Shown piece after piece: positions 53,341 through 64,000 of a stretch of 64,000 nt of DNA (position 1 is its first letter; every line of letters begins with the position of its first letter). Origin of the DNA: Arachis hypogaea (lineage: Eukaryota > Streptophyta > Magnoliopsida > Fabales > Fabaceae); assembly GCF_003086295.3 (NCBI RefSeq), contig NC_092048.1, positions 65,638,841-65,702,840 of the forward strand, read 5' to 3'. The notes under the pieces were generated by a model. The model searched no databases. It was not told the DNA's origin and worked only from the letters and a program-made list of their open reading frames with translations. A program made the position numbers and the translations under genes.

Positions 53341-54498
53341 TTAGTGAAGGCAGCTAGTTCTTCCTCTTGAAGATCTTATGGAGTGCTTTAGCTCCTCAAT
53401 ATCTCTTCCTTGCCTTTCTTGCTCCTCTCTCATGGCCTTTTGGTCCTCTCTGATTTTATGGAGGATGATGGAGTGCTCTTGGTGCTTCACTCTTAGTTGC
53501 TTCATGTTGGAACTCAAATCTCCTAAAGAGGTGTTGAGTTGCTCCCAATAGTTATGTGGAGGGAAATGCATCCCTTGAGGCATCTCAGGAATTTCTTGAT
53601 GAGGGACTTCCTCATGCTCTTATTGAGGTCCATGAGTGGGCTCTCTTGTTTGCTCTATCCTCTTCTTAGTGATGGACTTGTCCCCTTCAATGAGGATGTC
53701 TTCCTCTATGATAACTCCAGCTGAATTGCATAGGTGACAGATGAGATAGAGAAAGGCTAACCTTGCCAAAGTGGAAGGCTTGTCAGCCACCTTGTATAGT
53801 TCTAGAGATATGATCTTATGAACTTCTACTTCCTCTCCAATCATGATACTATGGATCATGATAGCCCGATCCACAGTTACTTTGGATCGATTGCTAGTAG
53901 AAACGATAGAGCGTTGGATGAACTCCAACCATCCTCTAGCCACAGGCTTGAGGTCAAGCCTTCTCAGTTGAATCGGCTTCCCTTTGGAGTCTCTCTTCCA
54001 TTGCACTCCTTCCACACAGATGTCCATGAGGACTTGGTCCAACCTTTGATCAAAGTTGACTCTGCTAATGAAAGGATAAGGATCTCCTCTCATTATTGGC
54101 AAGTTGAATGCCAACCTTACAGTTTTCGGACTGAAATCCAAGTATTTCCGCCGAACCATTGTGAGCTAATACTTTGAGTTTGGGTTCATACTTTGATTAT
54201 GGTTCTTAGTGATCCATGCATTAGCATAGAACTCTTGAACCATTAAGATTCCGACTTGTTGGATGGGGTTGGTGAGAGATTCCCAACCTCTTCTTCGAAC
54301 CTCACGTCAGATCTCCGGATATTCACTCTTTTTGAGCATGAAGGGGATCTCGGGGATCACCTTTTTCTTGGCCACAACTTCATAGAAGTGGTCTTGATGG
54401 ACTTTTGAGATGAATCTCTCCATCTCCCATGACTCGGAGGTGGAAGCAATTGCCTTCCCTTTCCTCTTTCTAGAGGTTTCTTCGGTCTTAAGTGCCAT
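53341..54498 (-). pseudogene. ORF2 of G: PF20167-like protein, broken
   Basis: Same domain order as C's ORF2: MALKTEETSRKRKGK start, RRGWESLTNPIQQVGILMV, VNFDQRLDQVLMDICVEG, LKPVARGWLEFIQRS, coiled-coil end. Stops: TGA near 54307 (CGA expected), TAG near 54168 (TGG expected) and TAA at 53620-53622, which separates the domain from the coiled-coil part. H has a TAA at the same codon. H is inserted just upstream of the start. Confidence 0.75.
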
Positions 54499-54560
54499 TA
54501 ATGGTTATGGAAAAACAAAAAGCAGAGCTTTTTTCACAACAAGCTTAAAAGGTTCGCTCG

Positions 54561-56175
54561 TGGTGCACGAAATTGTGATCCTTAGCAACGGCGCCAAAAA
54601 CTTGGTGCTCGGAACGTAATTCACACACTTTGTCACAACTTCGCACAACTAACCAGCAAGTGCACTGGGTCGTCTAAGTAATAAACCTTACGTGAGTAAG
54701 GGTCGATCCCACGGAGATTGTCGGCTTGAAGCAAGCTATGGTCACCTTGTAAATCTCAGTCAGGCAGATTCAAATGGTTATAGAGTTTTAATAATTAAAA
54801 GATAAATAAAACATAAAATAAAGATAGAGGTACTTATGTAATTCATTGGTGAAAATTTCAGATAAGCATATAGAGATGCTTTCGTTCCTTCTGAATCTCT
54901 GCTTTCCTATTGCTTTCATCCAATCCTTCATACTCCATTCTATGGCAAGCTTTGTGTAGGGCATCACCATTGTCAATGGCTACTTTCCATCCTCTCAGTG
55001 AAAATAGTCCAAGATGCGCTGTCACCGTACGGCTATTCATCTGTCGGTTCTCGATCATACTGGAATAGGATTTAGTAGTCCTTTTGCGTCTGTCACTACG
55101 CCCAGCACTCGCGAGTTTGAAGCTCGTCATAGCCATCCCTTCCCGGATCCTACTCGGAATACCATAGACAAGGTTTAGACTTTCCGGACCTCAAGAATGG
55201 CCGCCAATAGTTCTAGCCTATACCACGAAGACTCTGATCTCATGATCAGAAGGCTAAGAGATACACATTCAAGCTTGTTTGCATGTAGAACGGAAGTGTT
55301 TGTCAGGCACACGTTCATAAGTGAGAATGATGATGAGCATCACATAATCATCACATTCATCATATTCTTGTGTGCGAATGAATATCTTAGAGAATTGAAT
55401 AGAAAAACAATAGTACTTTGCATTAATCCATGAGGAACAGTAGAGCTCCACACCTTAATCTATGGTGTGTAGAAACTCAACCGTTGAAAATACATAAGTG
55501 ATGAAGGTCCAGGCATGGCCGAATGGCCAGCCCCCATAAAGGTCTAAGATAGCATAAAACTAATCAAAAAAACTCCTCTAACATGATAGTAAAAAGTTCT
55601 ATTTATACTAAACTAGTTACTAGGGTTACAAAAATCAGTAAATGATTCAGAAATTCACTTCCGGGCCCACTTGGTGTGTGCTTGGTCTGAGCATTGAAGC
55701 TTTCACGTGTAGAGGTCTTCCTTGGAGTTAAACGCCAGTTTGTAACCTGTTTCTGGCGTTTAACTCCAGAATAGGGCAGAGAGCTGGCGTTGAACGCCAG
55801 TTTGTGTCATCTAAACTCGAGCAAAGTATGGACTATTATATATTTCTGGAAAGCCCTGGATGTCTACTTTCCAACGCAATTTAGAGCGCGCCATTTGGAC
55901 TCCTGTAGCTCCAGAAAATCCACTTTGAGTGCAGGGAGGTCAGAATCTAACAGCATCTACAGTCCTGCTTCAACCTCTGAATCTGATTTTTGCTCAAGTC
56001 CCTCAATTTCAGCCAGAAATTACCTAAAATCGTAGAAAAACACACAAACTCATAGTAAAGTCCAGAAATGTGATTTTTAATTAAAAACTAATAAAAATAT
56101 ACTAAAAACTAACTAAATCATACTAAAAACTATGTAAAAATAATGCCAAAAAGCGTATAAATTATCCGCTCATCA
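54561..56175 (-). repeat. 3' LTR of H
   Basis: C/D-type LTR. It carries a captured CAACGGCGCCAAAAACTTGG block at 54586-54605, palindromes at 55730-55805, and the U5 hairpin near 54687-54702. Confidence 0.88.
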
Positions 56176-56213
56176 CAACACCAAATTTAAATTGTTGCTT
56201 GTCCCCAAGCAAC
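56176..56213 (-). promoter_or_regulatory. Hairpin and PPT of H
   Basis: Minus strand: stem GTTGCTTG, loop GGGA, CAAGCAAC (56213-56194), then AATTTAAATTTGGTGTTG. Confidence 0.65.
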
Positions 56214-57347
56214 TGAAAATCAAATAAGATAAAAAGAAGAGAATATACTATAAATTCCAAAATATCAATGAAACTTAGCTCCAATCAGATGAGCGGGACT
56301 AGTTGCTTTTTGCCTCTTGAATAGTTTTAGCATCTCACTTATCCATTGAAGTTCAGAATGAATGGCATCTATAGGAACTCAGAATTCAGATAGTGTTATT
56401 GATTCTCCTAGTTCAGTATGTTGATTCTTGAACATAGCTACTTTATGAGTCTTGGCCGTGGCCCTAAGCACTTTGTTTTCCAATATTACCACCAGATACA
56501 TAAATGCCACAAACACATAACTGGGTGAACCTTTCCAAATTGTGACTCAGCTTTGCTAAAGTCCCCAATTAGAGGTGTCCAAGGTTCATAAGCACACTCT
56601 TCTTTTTGCTTTGGACCTTGACTTTAACCGCTCAGTCTCAAGCTTTTGGCTTGACACCTTCACGCCACAAGCACATGGTTAAGGACAGCTTGGTTTAGCC
56701 GCTTAGGCCAGGATTTTATTCCTTTAGGCCCTCCTATCCACTGATGCTCAAAGCCTTGGATCCTTTTTATTACCCTTGCCTTTTAGTTTTAAAGGCTATT
56801 GGCTTTTTGCTCTTGCCTTTTGGTTTAAAGAGCTTTTGGCTTTTTCTGCTTTCTTTTTCTTTTTCTTTTTCTTCTTCATTTTTTTCCGCTATTTTTTTAT
56901 TTTCTCTTTTTTTTTTCGCAAGCTTTGTTCTTCACTGCTTTTTCTTGCTTCAAGAATCAATTTTATGATTTTTCAGATTATCAGATAACATGTCTCCTTT
57001 TCATCATTCTTTCAAGAGCCAACATATTTAACATTCATAAACAACAAATTCAAAAGACATATGCACTGTTCAAGCATTCATTCAGAAAACAAAAAGTATT
57101 GTCACCACATCAAAATAGTTAAACCAGTTTCCAAGATAAATTCAAAACCATGTACTTTTTGTTCTTTTGTAATTAAAACATTTTTCATTTAAGAGAGGTG
57201 ATGGATTCATAGGACATTCATAGCTTTAAGACATAGACACTTAGACACCAATGATCATATAGTAAAGACAAAAACATAAATAAAACATAAAGCATAGTAA
57301 ATAAAAACAGAGAAATAAGAACAAGGAGTTTAAGGAACGGGTCCATC
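56214..57347 (-). other. 3' non-coding stretch of H
   Basis: Homologous to C 38479-39561. Purine tract on the minus strand at 56838-56925. No gene. Confidence 0.55.
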
Positions 57348-58499
57348 TTAGTGGGGGTGGCGTCTTCCTCTTCTTGAAGAACCAATGGTGCTCTTGAGCT
57401 CCTCTATGTCTCTTCCTTGTCTTTGTTGCTCCTCCCTCATGGCTCTTTGATCTTCTCTAATCTGATGGAGGATGATGGAGTGCTCTTGGTGCTCCATCCT
57501 TAGTTGTCCCATGTTGGAACTTAATTCTCCTAGGGAAGTGTTGATTTTCTCCTAATAGTTTTGTGGAGGGAAGTGCATCCCTTGAGGCATCTCAGGGATT
57601 TCATGGTGAGGAATTTCCTCATGCTCTTATTGAGGTCCATGATCTCTTGTTTGCTCCATCCTCTTCTTAGTGATGGGCTTGTCCTCTTCAATGAGGATGT
57701 CTCCCTTTATGTCAATTCTAGCCGAATTGCAAAGGTGACAAATAAGGTGAGAAAATGCTAACCTTGCCAAAGTGGAGGACTTGTCAGCCACCTTATAGAG
57801 TTCCTGAGGTATAATCTCATGAGCTTCCATTTCCTCCCTAATCATGATACTATGGATCATGATGGCCCGGTCTATAGTAACTTCAGACCGGTTGCTAGTA
57901 GGAATGATTGAGCGTTGAATAAACTCCAACCATCCTCTAGCTACAGGCTTAAGGTCCAGTCTTCTCAATTGAACCGGCTTGCCTCTTGAGTCAACTTTCC
58001 ATTGAGTTTCTTCCACACATATGTCCATGAGGACTTGGTCCAACCTTTGATCAAAGTTAACCCTTCTATTGTAGGGGCGTGCGTTTTCTTCCATCATTGG
58101 CAAGTTGAACGCCAGCCTTATATTTTCTGGACTGAAATCTAAGTATTTCCCCCGAACCGTGGTAAGCCAATGCTTTGGATTCGGGTTTACACTTTGATCA
58201 TGGTTCCTAGTGATCCATGCGTTTGCATAGAACTCTTGAACCATTAAGATCCCGACTTGTTGAATAGGGTTGGTGAGAACTTCCCAACCTCTTCTTCGGA
58301 TCTCATATCGGATCTCTAGATACTCATTCTTTTTTAGCTTGAAAGAAACCTTAGGGATCACTTTCTTCTTGGCCACAACTTCATAGAAGTGGTCTTGATG
58401 GACCTTTGAGATGAATCTCTCCATCTCCAATGACTCAGAGGTGGAAGCAATTGCCTTCCCTTTCCTCTTTCTTGAGGTTTCTCTGGCCTTAGGTGCCAT
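57348..58499 (-). pseudogene. ORF2 of H: PF20167-like protein
   Basis: The best-preserved copy of the domain: 290 codons open from 58499 to 57627 (MAPKARETSRKRKGK; RRRGWEVLTNPIQQVGILMVQEFYANAW; FNLPMMEENARPYNRRVNFDQRLDQV; LARLAFSHLICHLCNSARID). TAA at 57627-57629 then separates it from a coiled-coil part (SSNMGQLRMEHQEHSIMLHQIREDQ) ending at 57348, with a further stop near 57555. The shared TAA in G suggests this form spread. Confidence 0.8.
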
Positions 58500-58536
58500 T
58501 AATGGTTATGGAAAAACAAAAAGCAATGCTTTTACC

Positions 58537-58573
58537 ACACCAAACTTGAAATGTTTGCTCGTCCCTGAGCAAA
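58537..58573 (-). promoter_or_regulatory. Hairpin and PPT-like box upstream of H's ORF2
   Basis: Minus strand: stem TTTGCTC/GAGCAAA (58573-58554) around a GGGA-containing loop, with an A-C mismatch closing it, then CATTTCAAGTTTGGTGTGG. Counterpart of C 40746-40783. Confidence 0.5.
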
Positions 58574-58690
58574 AGAAGAAAGAAAGAAAGAGAAGAAGAA
58601 GAAAAATGGAGAAGAGGGAGAGATGTGTGTATTCGGCCAAGGGAAAGAAGAGAGGGTTGTGTTGTATGAAAATGAAGAAGGAATGAAGGG

Positions 58691-58698
58691 TTTATATA
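58691..58698 (-). promoter_or_regulatory. Internal TATA box for ORF2 of H
   Basis: TATATAAA on the minus strand, about 195 nt before the ATG at 58499, as in C. Confidence 0.55.
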
Positions 58699-58954
58699 GG
58701 AGTGGGGAGGTTTAGGGCTCGGCCATTAGGGTTGGGTTTGGGAGGGAAAAGAGTTTGAATTTTGGAGGTAGGTGGGGTTTTTGGGGAAGAGTGATTGAGG
58801 TGATTGGTGAGGGGTATTTGTGGAAGAGAGTTATGAAAAAGTGTGAAGAGGAGAGAAGAAAATGTGGGGATCCTGTGGGGTCCACAGATCCTGTGGGGTC
58901 AAGGACTTAACATCCCTGCTCCAATTAGGCGTGTAGAATGCTCTTAGCATGCAT

Positions 58955-59165
58955 GTCTGGCGTTAAACGCCAGCTTGCTGCTTGTTTTTGGCGTTAAACG
59001 CCCAAATGTAGCCTATTTCTGGCGTTTAACGCCACTTCCATGCTTTGTTCTGGTGTTAAACACCAGTCTGGTGCCTGTTTCTGGCGTTTAACGCTAGCTT
59101 GATGCTTCTTTCTGGCGTTAAACACCAGTTTGATGCTTCTTACTAGCGTTTAAACGCGAGTAAGT
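58955..59165 (-). repeat. GGCGTT(n)AACGCC palindrome array upstream of ORF2 in H
   Basis: About seven copies, such as TGGCGTTAAACGCCAG and TGGCGTTTAACGCCA, spaced roughly 30 bp. It lies about 260 bp upstream of the internal TATA box. Confidence 0.8.
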
Positions 59166-59306
59166 TCCTCCTCCAGGGTGAGCTATTTTTAAAGCTGTTT
59201 TTCATTCTGTTTTTGATTTTTCAGTAGTTTTTGTGACTCCACATGATCATCAACCTAAAAAAAACATAAAATAATAATAAAATAAAATAGATATAATTAA
59301 ATAACA

Positions 59307-59353
59307 TTGGGTTGCCTCCCAACAAGCGCTTCTTTAATGTCAATAGCTTGACA
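59307..59353 (-). promoter_or_regulatory. Post-gag two-hairpin module of H
   Basis: Minus strand: GTCA/TGAC (59353-59340), an ATTAAAGAAGCGCT box, then TTGGG, loop AGGCAA, CCCAA with a G-U pair (59324-59307). The gag stop is upstream and partly lost to J's insertion zone. Confidence 0.55.
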
Positions 59354-59452
59354 GTGGGCTCTCATGGAGCCTCACAGATATTCAGAGTATTGTTGGAACC
59401 TCCCAACACCAAACTTAGAGTTTGAATGTGGGGGTTTGAAAGAGCAGAAGAT

Positions 59453-60906
59453 TGACGGTTTAGAATTCAGAATAAATCCTCGTTGCAAGTATAGTTTCTA
59501 AACCGAGCAATTAACCTTTGTTACAAACGTTTTGGTTGTCACAAGTAACAAACCCCTTAAAAATTGATAATCGAAGTATTTAACCTCGGGTCGTTTTCTC
59601 AAGGAACTGCAGGGAGGTATGTTCTTATTATTGGTTATGAGTTTTATAAATTGGGGTTTTAAAGATAAGGAACAAGTAATTTAAATGACAAATAAAATAA
59701 ATAAATAACTGTAAAATAAACTTTTGGCAAGGTATGAGGATTTGGAAGTCCTATCCTAGTTATCCTTATCAATGGTGATGAGAATTGAGTTTTAATCCCA
59801 CTTAGTTAACCTTTACTAAAGCAAAGAAAAGTCAAGTGACTAATTAGCTAGGTCTTCGGGCCCTAGTTAATTCCTAAGAAAGGACTAGAGTTATTGAGGT
59901 TCAATTCAATTAGCAAAGACAACAATTATCAATCACGTTTGAGTTTGATAACTCAAGAGTTACCAATTAATCAACCCAAGCCAAAAGGGGAAAAATAAAC
60001 TTACTTGAATAAAAATGTCTTCAGATTGGAAGCAACAGTAACATGAATAAAAGAAAGGAATCATAAACTGAAATACCTCAAATAACATTAATCAAGAGAA
60101 TCATGTGTAACATGGAAGAATTCATAAATTAAATTATCAAAGTAATTAAAAAGAAAGGGAACATTGAACCTGATAAAGAGCTGGGGTATTAACTTGAAAT
60201 AATAAATAGAAATCCTAATCCTAAAACCTAAGAGAGAGGAGAGAACCTCTCCCTCTAAAAACTACATCTAAACTATCAAAAGTGAATTATTGGAGATCTC
60301 CCCCTGAATGGATGCATTCCCCCACTTCATAACCTCTAATCTGTGCTTTCTGGACTTGGATTTGGGCCAAAAAGGGCTTCAGAAATTGCTGGGAGCGTTT
60401 TCTGTAATTTCTGGTGCATGGCCTCTGTCACGCGTCCGTGAGGGTCACGCGGTCGCGTCATCTGGAGTTTTCCTTATCACGCGTTCGCTTCGGTCACGCG
60501 TCTGCGTCATCTGTGTCTGCTTAAGGCGTGCGTAGTCACGCGTTCGCGTCGCTGCCTTTTCGCACTGGTCATGCGGCCGCGTCGTCCATGCATTCGCGTC
60601 ACTTCCAGTTTCCTTAAAAACTCCATTTTGTGCTTTTCTTCCATTTTTGTATGTTTTCTTTCCATCCTTTAAGTCATTCCTGCCTTAGGAGATCTGAAAC
60701 TACTTAACACACAAATCACGGCATCGAATGGTAATAAAGGGTAATTAAAATAATTATTTTTAAAGCATAGGAAACATGTATTTCACATATATCACATACT
60801 AAGGAAGGGAAAGTAAAACCATGCAATTTATATGAATAAGTGGGTGAAGGATTGAATAAATTTCTTGAATTGAGCACATTATATATCATAAAATATGGGT
60901 TTATCA
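59453..60906 (-). repeat. 3' LTR of J
   Basis: 1454 bp. ACGCGnnCGCGT-type palindromes at 60425-60605. The expected TATA position (near 60335-60345, minus AGGTTATGAAG) is degenerate compared with I's CTATAAAG. Confidence 0.88.
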
Positions 60907-60944
60907 ACCTTCCCACACTTAAACAATAGCATGTCCTCATGCTA
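60907..60944 (-). promoter_or_regulatory. Hairpin and PPT of J
   Basis: Minus strand: stem TAGCATG, loop AGGA, CATGCTA (60944-60927), then TTGTTTAAGTGTGGGAAGGT to the LTR. Confidence 0.72.
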
Positions 60945-62576
60945 AATCCAAGATAAAGAGTAAGGTAAGGTTAAAGTGGTGGAATCTCATGCAATGCAAT
61001 CTATCCTAAATTCAACTACCTAAATGAGTCATGCAATTCTAATTTTTATTCACTTGTATATAGAACTTACATGTAGTTAAATTAATTCACATTCTCAAGG
61101 AATCATATATGCATAGCCAACCTCAGATAATGTTAAGGCACTTTTACAATTGAGATGGGTAAAAATATTTTTTTCAAACTTGCAAGACAATTAACAATTT
61201 AAGCAGAGATATATGGTGATGAGCTATTGAACCCTCACTGGATTTTGTGTTTACTCTCTAGTCACTCAGTGTTTATTGGGTTAATCTCTCTATTCTTCTT
61301 TTTATTCTTGCTTTCTATAGCTTTGTTCTTCATCTAACCAATCAACAATTATAGAATACAGACATACAAAAATCATGAGGTCTTTTTCAAGGTTGTAATG
61401 GGGCCAAGGTAAAGGTAAGGGTATATGTATAAGGCTAAGTGAGCTAATAAGTGAATCCTTGACTAGTCTAAGATCTCACCTTAACATACATATTTTGTAA
61501 TTCAAAGTTTCTCAACCTATTTGCCCAGATTTTTCTCACTTTGTACTGCAAGCTCATTAACTTAAATTTTATCCCATGTGCATTTATTCTTTTTATTTTG
61601 CAATTAGGGAGTTTTTGTATCCCCTTAATTGAAATTAAAACTCTTTTTTTTTTAAATACACATGGTAATTCAATTGTTTTGATTTCGCATGAGCATGCTT
61701 TTCCAAAAATTTTTATTTTGAGATATCTTTATTCTTTTTAACTTTCCTACTTATTTCTATCATCCAAGTTCCCATAGAGTTCCCTACACTTAGACAATAC
61801 ACAATTTCTATCTTAAGCTAACCAAGGATTCAACTTGGGATTTTTTTTTTTACTTTATTTTTCTGCTTAAGGCTAGTAATGTGGTTTATGGAACAAGAGG
61901 GGATTAAAAGCTCAAGGGGGCTAACAAGGGTGATGTAAAAGGTAGGATAATTTGGGATAAGTGAGCTAAACAAGTAATGGCCTCAATCATTTCTTAGTAT
62001 GTATCTATACTCTATAATTGGACATATAGATTAAAAGTTATGGTTTGAATGTAACCATACAATTAAGCTCAAAACTCATAGGCTGTGTGTTCTATGGCTC
62101 AAACAGCATATATCAGCTATACATGTCATGCAAGTAGAAATTAAGAGTTCCCATTATTCTCAATGTAAAATTTATTGGGTGGCTTTAAAGTTTTAGTGTT
62201 TCTCCTTGATGAAATGTTGTTAACTAACTAACATGTTATGTTCTATATACAAGGTGTGGATTGTTTTTATCTATTAAAGTTTTTAGTTTACTTCCTTTTT
62301 ATTTTTAATTTAAACCAAACTATCATATGCTAAAAGGGTAAACTATACTAATTAATCCACATTTTCTATAACTAATAAGAGTAGAATTACAACTAAACTA
62401 ACTGGAAAAAATATGAACTAAGGTGCAAAATGCAGAAATAACATAAAAATACATAAAAAGGACAATGTATAAGTACTGAAAAATAAAAATAAGGATAAAA
62501 ATACAGAAAAATAACCAAAATAAGATAAAAGAGTCTATAGTGGTTCACCAAAAAATACTCCAGAGATGGCGATCTC
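60945..62576 (-). other. Non-coding stretch of J
   Basis: A/T-rich, no supported gene. It corresponds to 17483-18942 of I. Several short hydrophobic frames are present on both strands, without domains. Confidence 0.5.
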
Positions 62577-62610
62577 CCCACACTTAAAATAAAGCATCGT
62601 CCTCGATGCT
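62577..62610 (-). promoter_or_regulatory. Hairpin and internal PPT-like box of J
   Basis: Minus strand: stem AGCATCG, loop AGGA, CGATGCT (62610-62593), then TTATTTTAAGTGTGGGGAG. It begins four bases after the ORF stop at 62614-62616. Confidence 0.6.
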
Positions 62611-62613
62611 CAC

Positions 62614-64000
62614 TCAAGCCGGGTGTGAAGGAGTGTCATCACTGGAAGGATGGGCTGCTGGAGTCTCTGTGGAGGCCTGAGGGCCTGCAGACTGGATGAG
62701 CGTAGGAGGATCTGTCTGCTGGAGATGAGGCTCTGACTGGATAGGAATCTCTGTATCGGCGGCCTGAATCTGCTGTGGCTGCTCCTGCTGTGGTGCAGCC
62801 TGCTCCGGTCCTGCCTATGTAGCCTGGGTGGGGGTCTCCTCGTGAGCATCCTCCTCCACCTTAGATGTATCAGAAGGGGTGTCAGGCTCGGAGGGGATGT
62901 CGCTGCCGGAACGGATCATCAACTTGACGTGCTCATAGTGTCGCTTGCTGCGACGCTCCATACGATCCAAGCGGGCGAAGAGTCGATACACCAAATGGTA
63001 AATAGGCTTAGGAGCAGCTGGAGGTGCAATGGGTGGGGCAGGTGCAGCAATGAAAGAAAAGGGGGCAGCTGAAGGTGTGGCAGTCTCATCAGAAGCAGGA
63101 AGGAATGGAGGTCTGTAGCCTAAAGCCAGAAAGTTCCTGCTGTGAGGAATGAGCTTTTTGCAGTCTGCAGCAGGTGGCTTCTTATCAGCATCCTCCCATG
63201 GCACGTCAGCTCAACGGCCTAGCTGTGTAACCAGGTAGGGGAAAGGGAGGGTGCCTCTGACATAGACCCTGGCCATATAGTGCCAGATGAATCATGGCAG
63301 GAACAGATCCTTACCCTCCATCACACACCAGAAGAGGGTAATCATAGTAGCAGGCAACTCCGTCTCATGAGTGCTCGGCATAATAAAGTTACTCAGGATC
63401 AGGTGCCAGAGCCGAGCCTCATCATTCAAGTATATCCGCTTGATTCCTTTAGGCGTGGTGGTGTTCTTTCCCATGACCCATGGGACAGTAGGGTCAAGGG
63501 CTATCCTCTCCTTGACAGCGTCCCAGTCAAATCTCAGAAACCTCATATCCTCTTCAGCCTTTTGGTAACCGTCAGGCTGATCTGACTTAGGCTGAAGGCG
63601 CAGAATATCCTCAATGGCCTCTTCAGTGACCAGTATCTGCTTCCCTCTGAGGTGCACTGCATCCAGGGAAGTCTTGAAATAATTGCAGTAAAACTTTGTT
63701 ACCCAGGAAGCATTGACCTCAGTCAAATTTCTCTCCAAGAAGAACCAGCCTCTTTGTTTGATTTGATCGGAGGTGTACTGCTGTAGTTCTTCTGGAATTT
63801 TCAAAGTCCTCTCCAGGTACAGATTTCTGGAGGTGGCAAACACCGGATACTTCAGCTCACAGTATCGGTTTGCAAACTTGGATCAGTGGCAGGGATGAGC
63901 TGGTCAGCCTTCTCCTGCGGGGTAAAGTGTTTCTCCCGCCAGGAGTCATCATGCATAAGCTCCAGGAGAGACATAGAGGATTCACCTCTTTTTCGTTTGC
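62614..64000 (-). pseudogene. PF20167-like ORF of J (3' part)
   Basis: One minus-strand frame can be followed from near 63880 to the stop at 62614-62616. The domain is at 63843-63292 (IKQRGWFFLERNLTEVNASWVTKFYCNY, VHLRGKQILVTEEAIEDILRL, ARLWHLILSNFIMPSTHETELPATM), similar in layout to ORF2 of C and H. A proline/alanine-rich and acidic tail follows. Breaks are TGA at 63292-63294 (TGG or CGA expected), TGA near 63210 (CGA expected), TAG at 62815-62817 (CAG expected) and a frameshift near 63880. The start is outside the window. Function unknown. Confidence 0.7.

Larger units (their letters stand above)
50538..54560 (-). mobile_element. Element G: 3' LTR plus ORF2 region (partial)
   Basis: LTR 50538-52221 (1684 bp), hairpin-PPT with one mismatch (52240-52259), 3' stretch and ORF2. 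It is cut by H at 54561. The left flank is GTCTT (50533-50537). The 5' part must lie beyond the window. Confidence 0.8.
54561..59452 (-). mobile_element. Element H: 3' LTR, ORF2 and post-gag region (partial)
   Basis: LTR 54561-56175 (1615 bp), hairpin-PPT, ORF2, internal TATA box, tandem repeat, palindrome array and post-stop hairpins. It is cut by J at 59453. The left flank is GCTCG (54556-54560), part of G's own hairpin. The gag-protease and 5' LTR should lie right of the window. Confidence 0.85.
59453..64000 (-). mobile_element. Element J: I-related LTR retrotransposon with PF20167-like ORF (partial)
   Basis: 3' LTR 59453-60906 (1454 bp; TGATAAACC on the minus strand, ending ACCGTCA), hairpin-PPT, a 1.65-kb non-coding stretch with an internal hairpin-PPT copy, then the end of an ORF running off the right edge. 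The left flank is AAGAT (59448-59452). LTR start and PPT match element I. Confidence 0.85.

Overview
This window is repeat-rich plant nuclear DNA. I can support no host gene, tRNA or rRNA gene. Nearly all of it is LTR retrotransposons nested inside each other. Several LTRs begin TGATGAGCGGATAA and carry GGCGTTnAACGCC palindromes, and the primer-binding sites match the 3' end of plant tRNA-Asp. From memory these resemble the FIDEL/Feral-type Ty3/gypsy families of peanut (Arachis), so I infer a pericentromeric Arachis region; the genus is an inference, not a search result.

Layout. D (1-2551, minus) is the 5' end of an element that leaves the window on the left. B (about 2552-48059, minus) is the oldest scaffold. 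Its gag-protease remnant is at 26623-29236, its polyprotein tail at 4227-4489, and its 5' LTR (29400-48059) is cut by two later insertions. A (4490-24847, plus) is a Tat/Retand-like gypsy element inserted in B. It has gag, protease, RT, two RNase H domains, integrase, a 3' tandem-repeat zone and an antisense Transposase_28-type gene. I (12153-20448, plus) sits inside that antisense gene. A copia (Sirevirus-like) solo LTR (22637-24143) sits in A. A gypsy solo LTR (24874-26622) sits in B, 26 bp from A. E (29627-35115, minus) is a very young element with almost no coding sequence, inside B's LTR. C (36683-47666, minus) is a complete element inside B's LTR with an intact 793-codon gag-protease ORF, an env-position ORF (PF20167-like) and no pol. 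On the right, F (48856), G (50538), H (54561) and J (59453), all minus, form a second nest whose 5' halves lie beyond position 64000.

Target-site duplications support the boundaries: CGTGC for C, GAAGG for E, GTAAT for I, ATTCC for the copia solo LTR, GTGAC/GTAAC for A and CAGGC/TAGGC for the gypsy solo LTR. By-eye LTR divergence is about 0.3% in E, 1.9% in C, roughly 4% in I and about 6% in A, which agrees with the nesting order. Older ORFs are broken mainly by C-to-T or G-to-A nonsense changes, as expected from decay of methylated cytosines.

The most interesting signal is non-coding. (1) A short hairpin with a GGGA, AGGA or similar loop sits 2-6 nt upstream of polypurine-tract boxes, both at 3' LTR junctions and at internal PPT-like copies. 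Its stem sequence changes between elements by compensatory pairs. (2) A two-hairpin module with compensatory changes begins 12-19 nt after the stop codon of the main ORF in B, C, E and I. Element E has lost almost all coding sequence but kept this module. (3) In C and H the env-position ORF has its own TATA box about 190 bp before the ATG, with upstream palindrome arrays of the same type as those upstream of the LTR TATA box. (4) Different LTR families carry clusters of short palindromes, mostly CG-containing, just upstream of TATA, and the palindrome type can differ between otherwise homologous LTRs.
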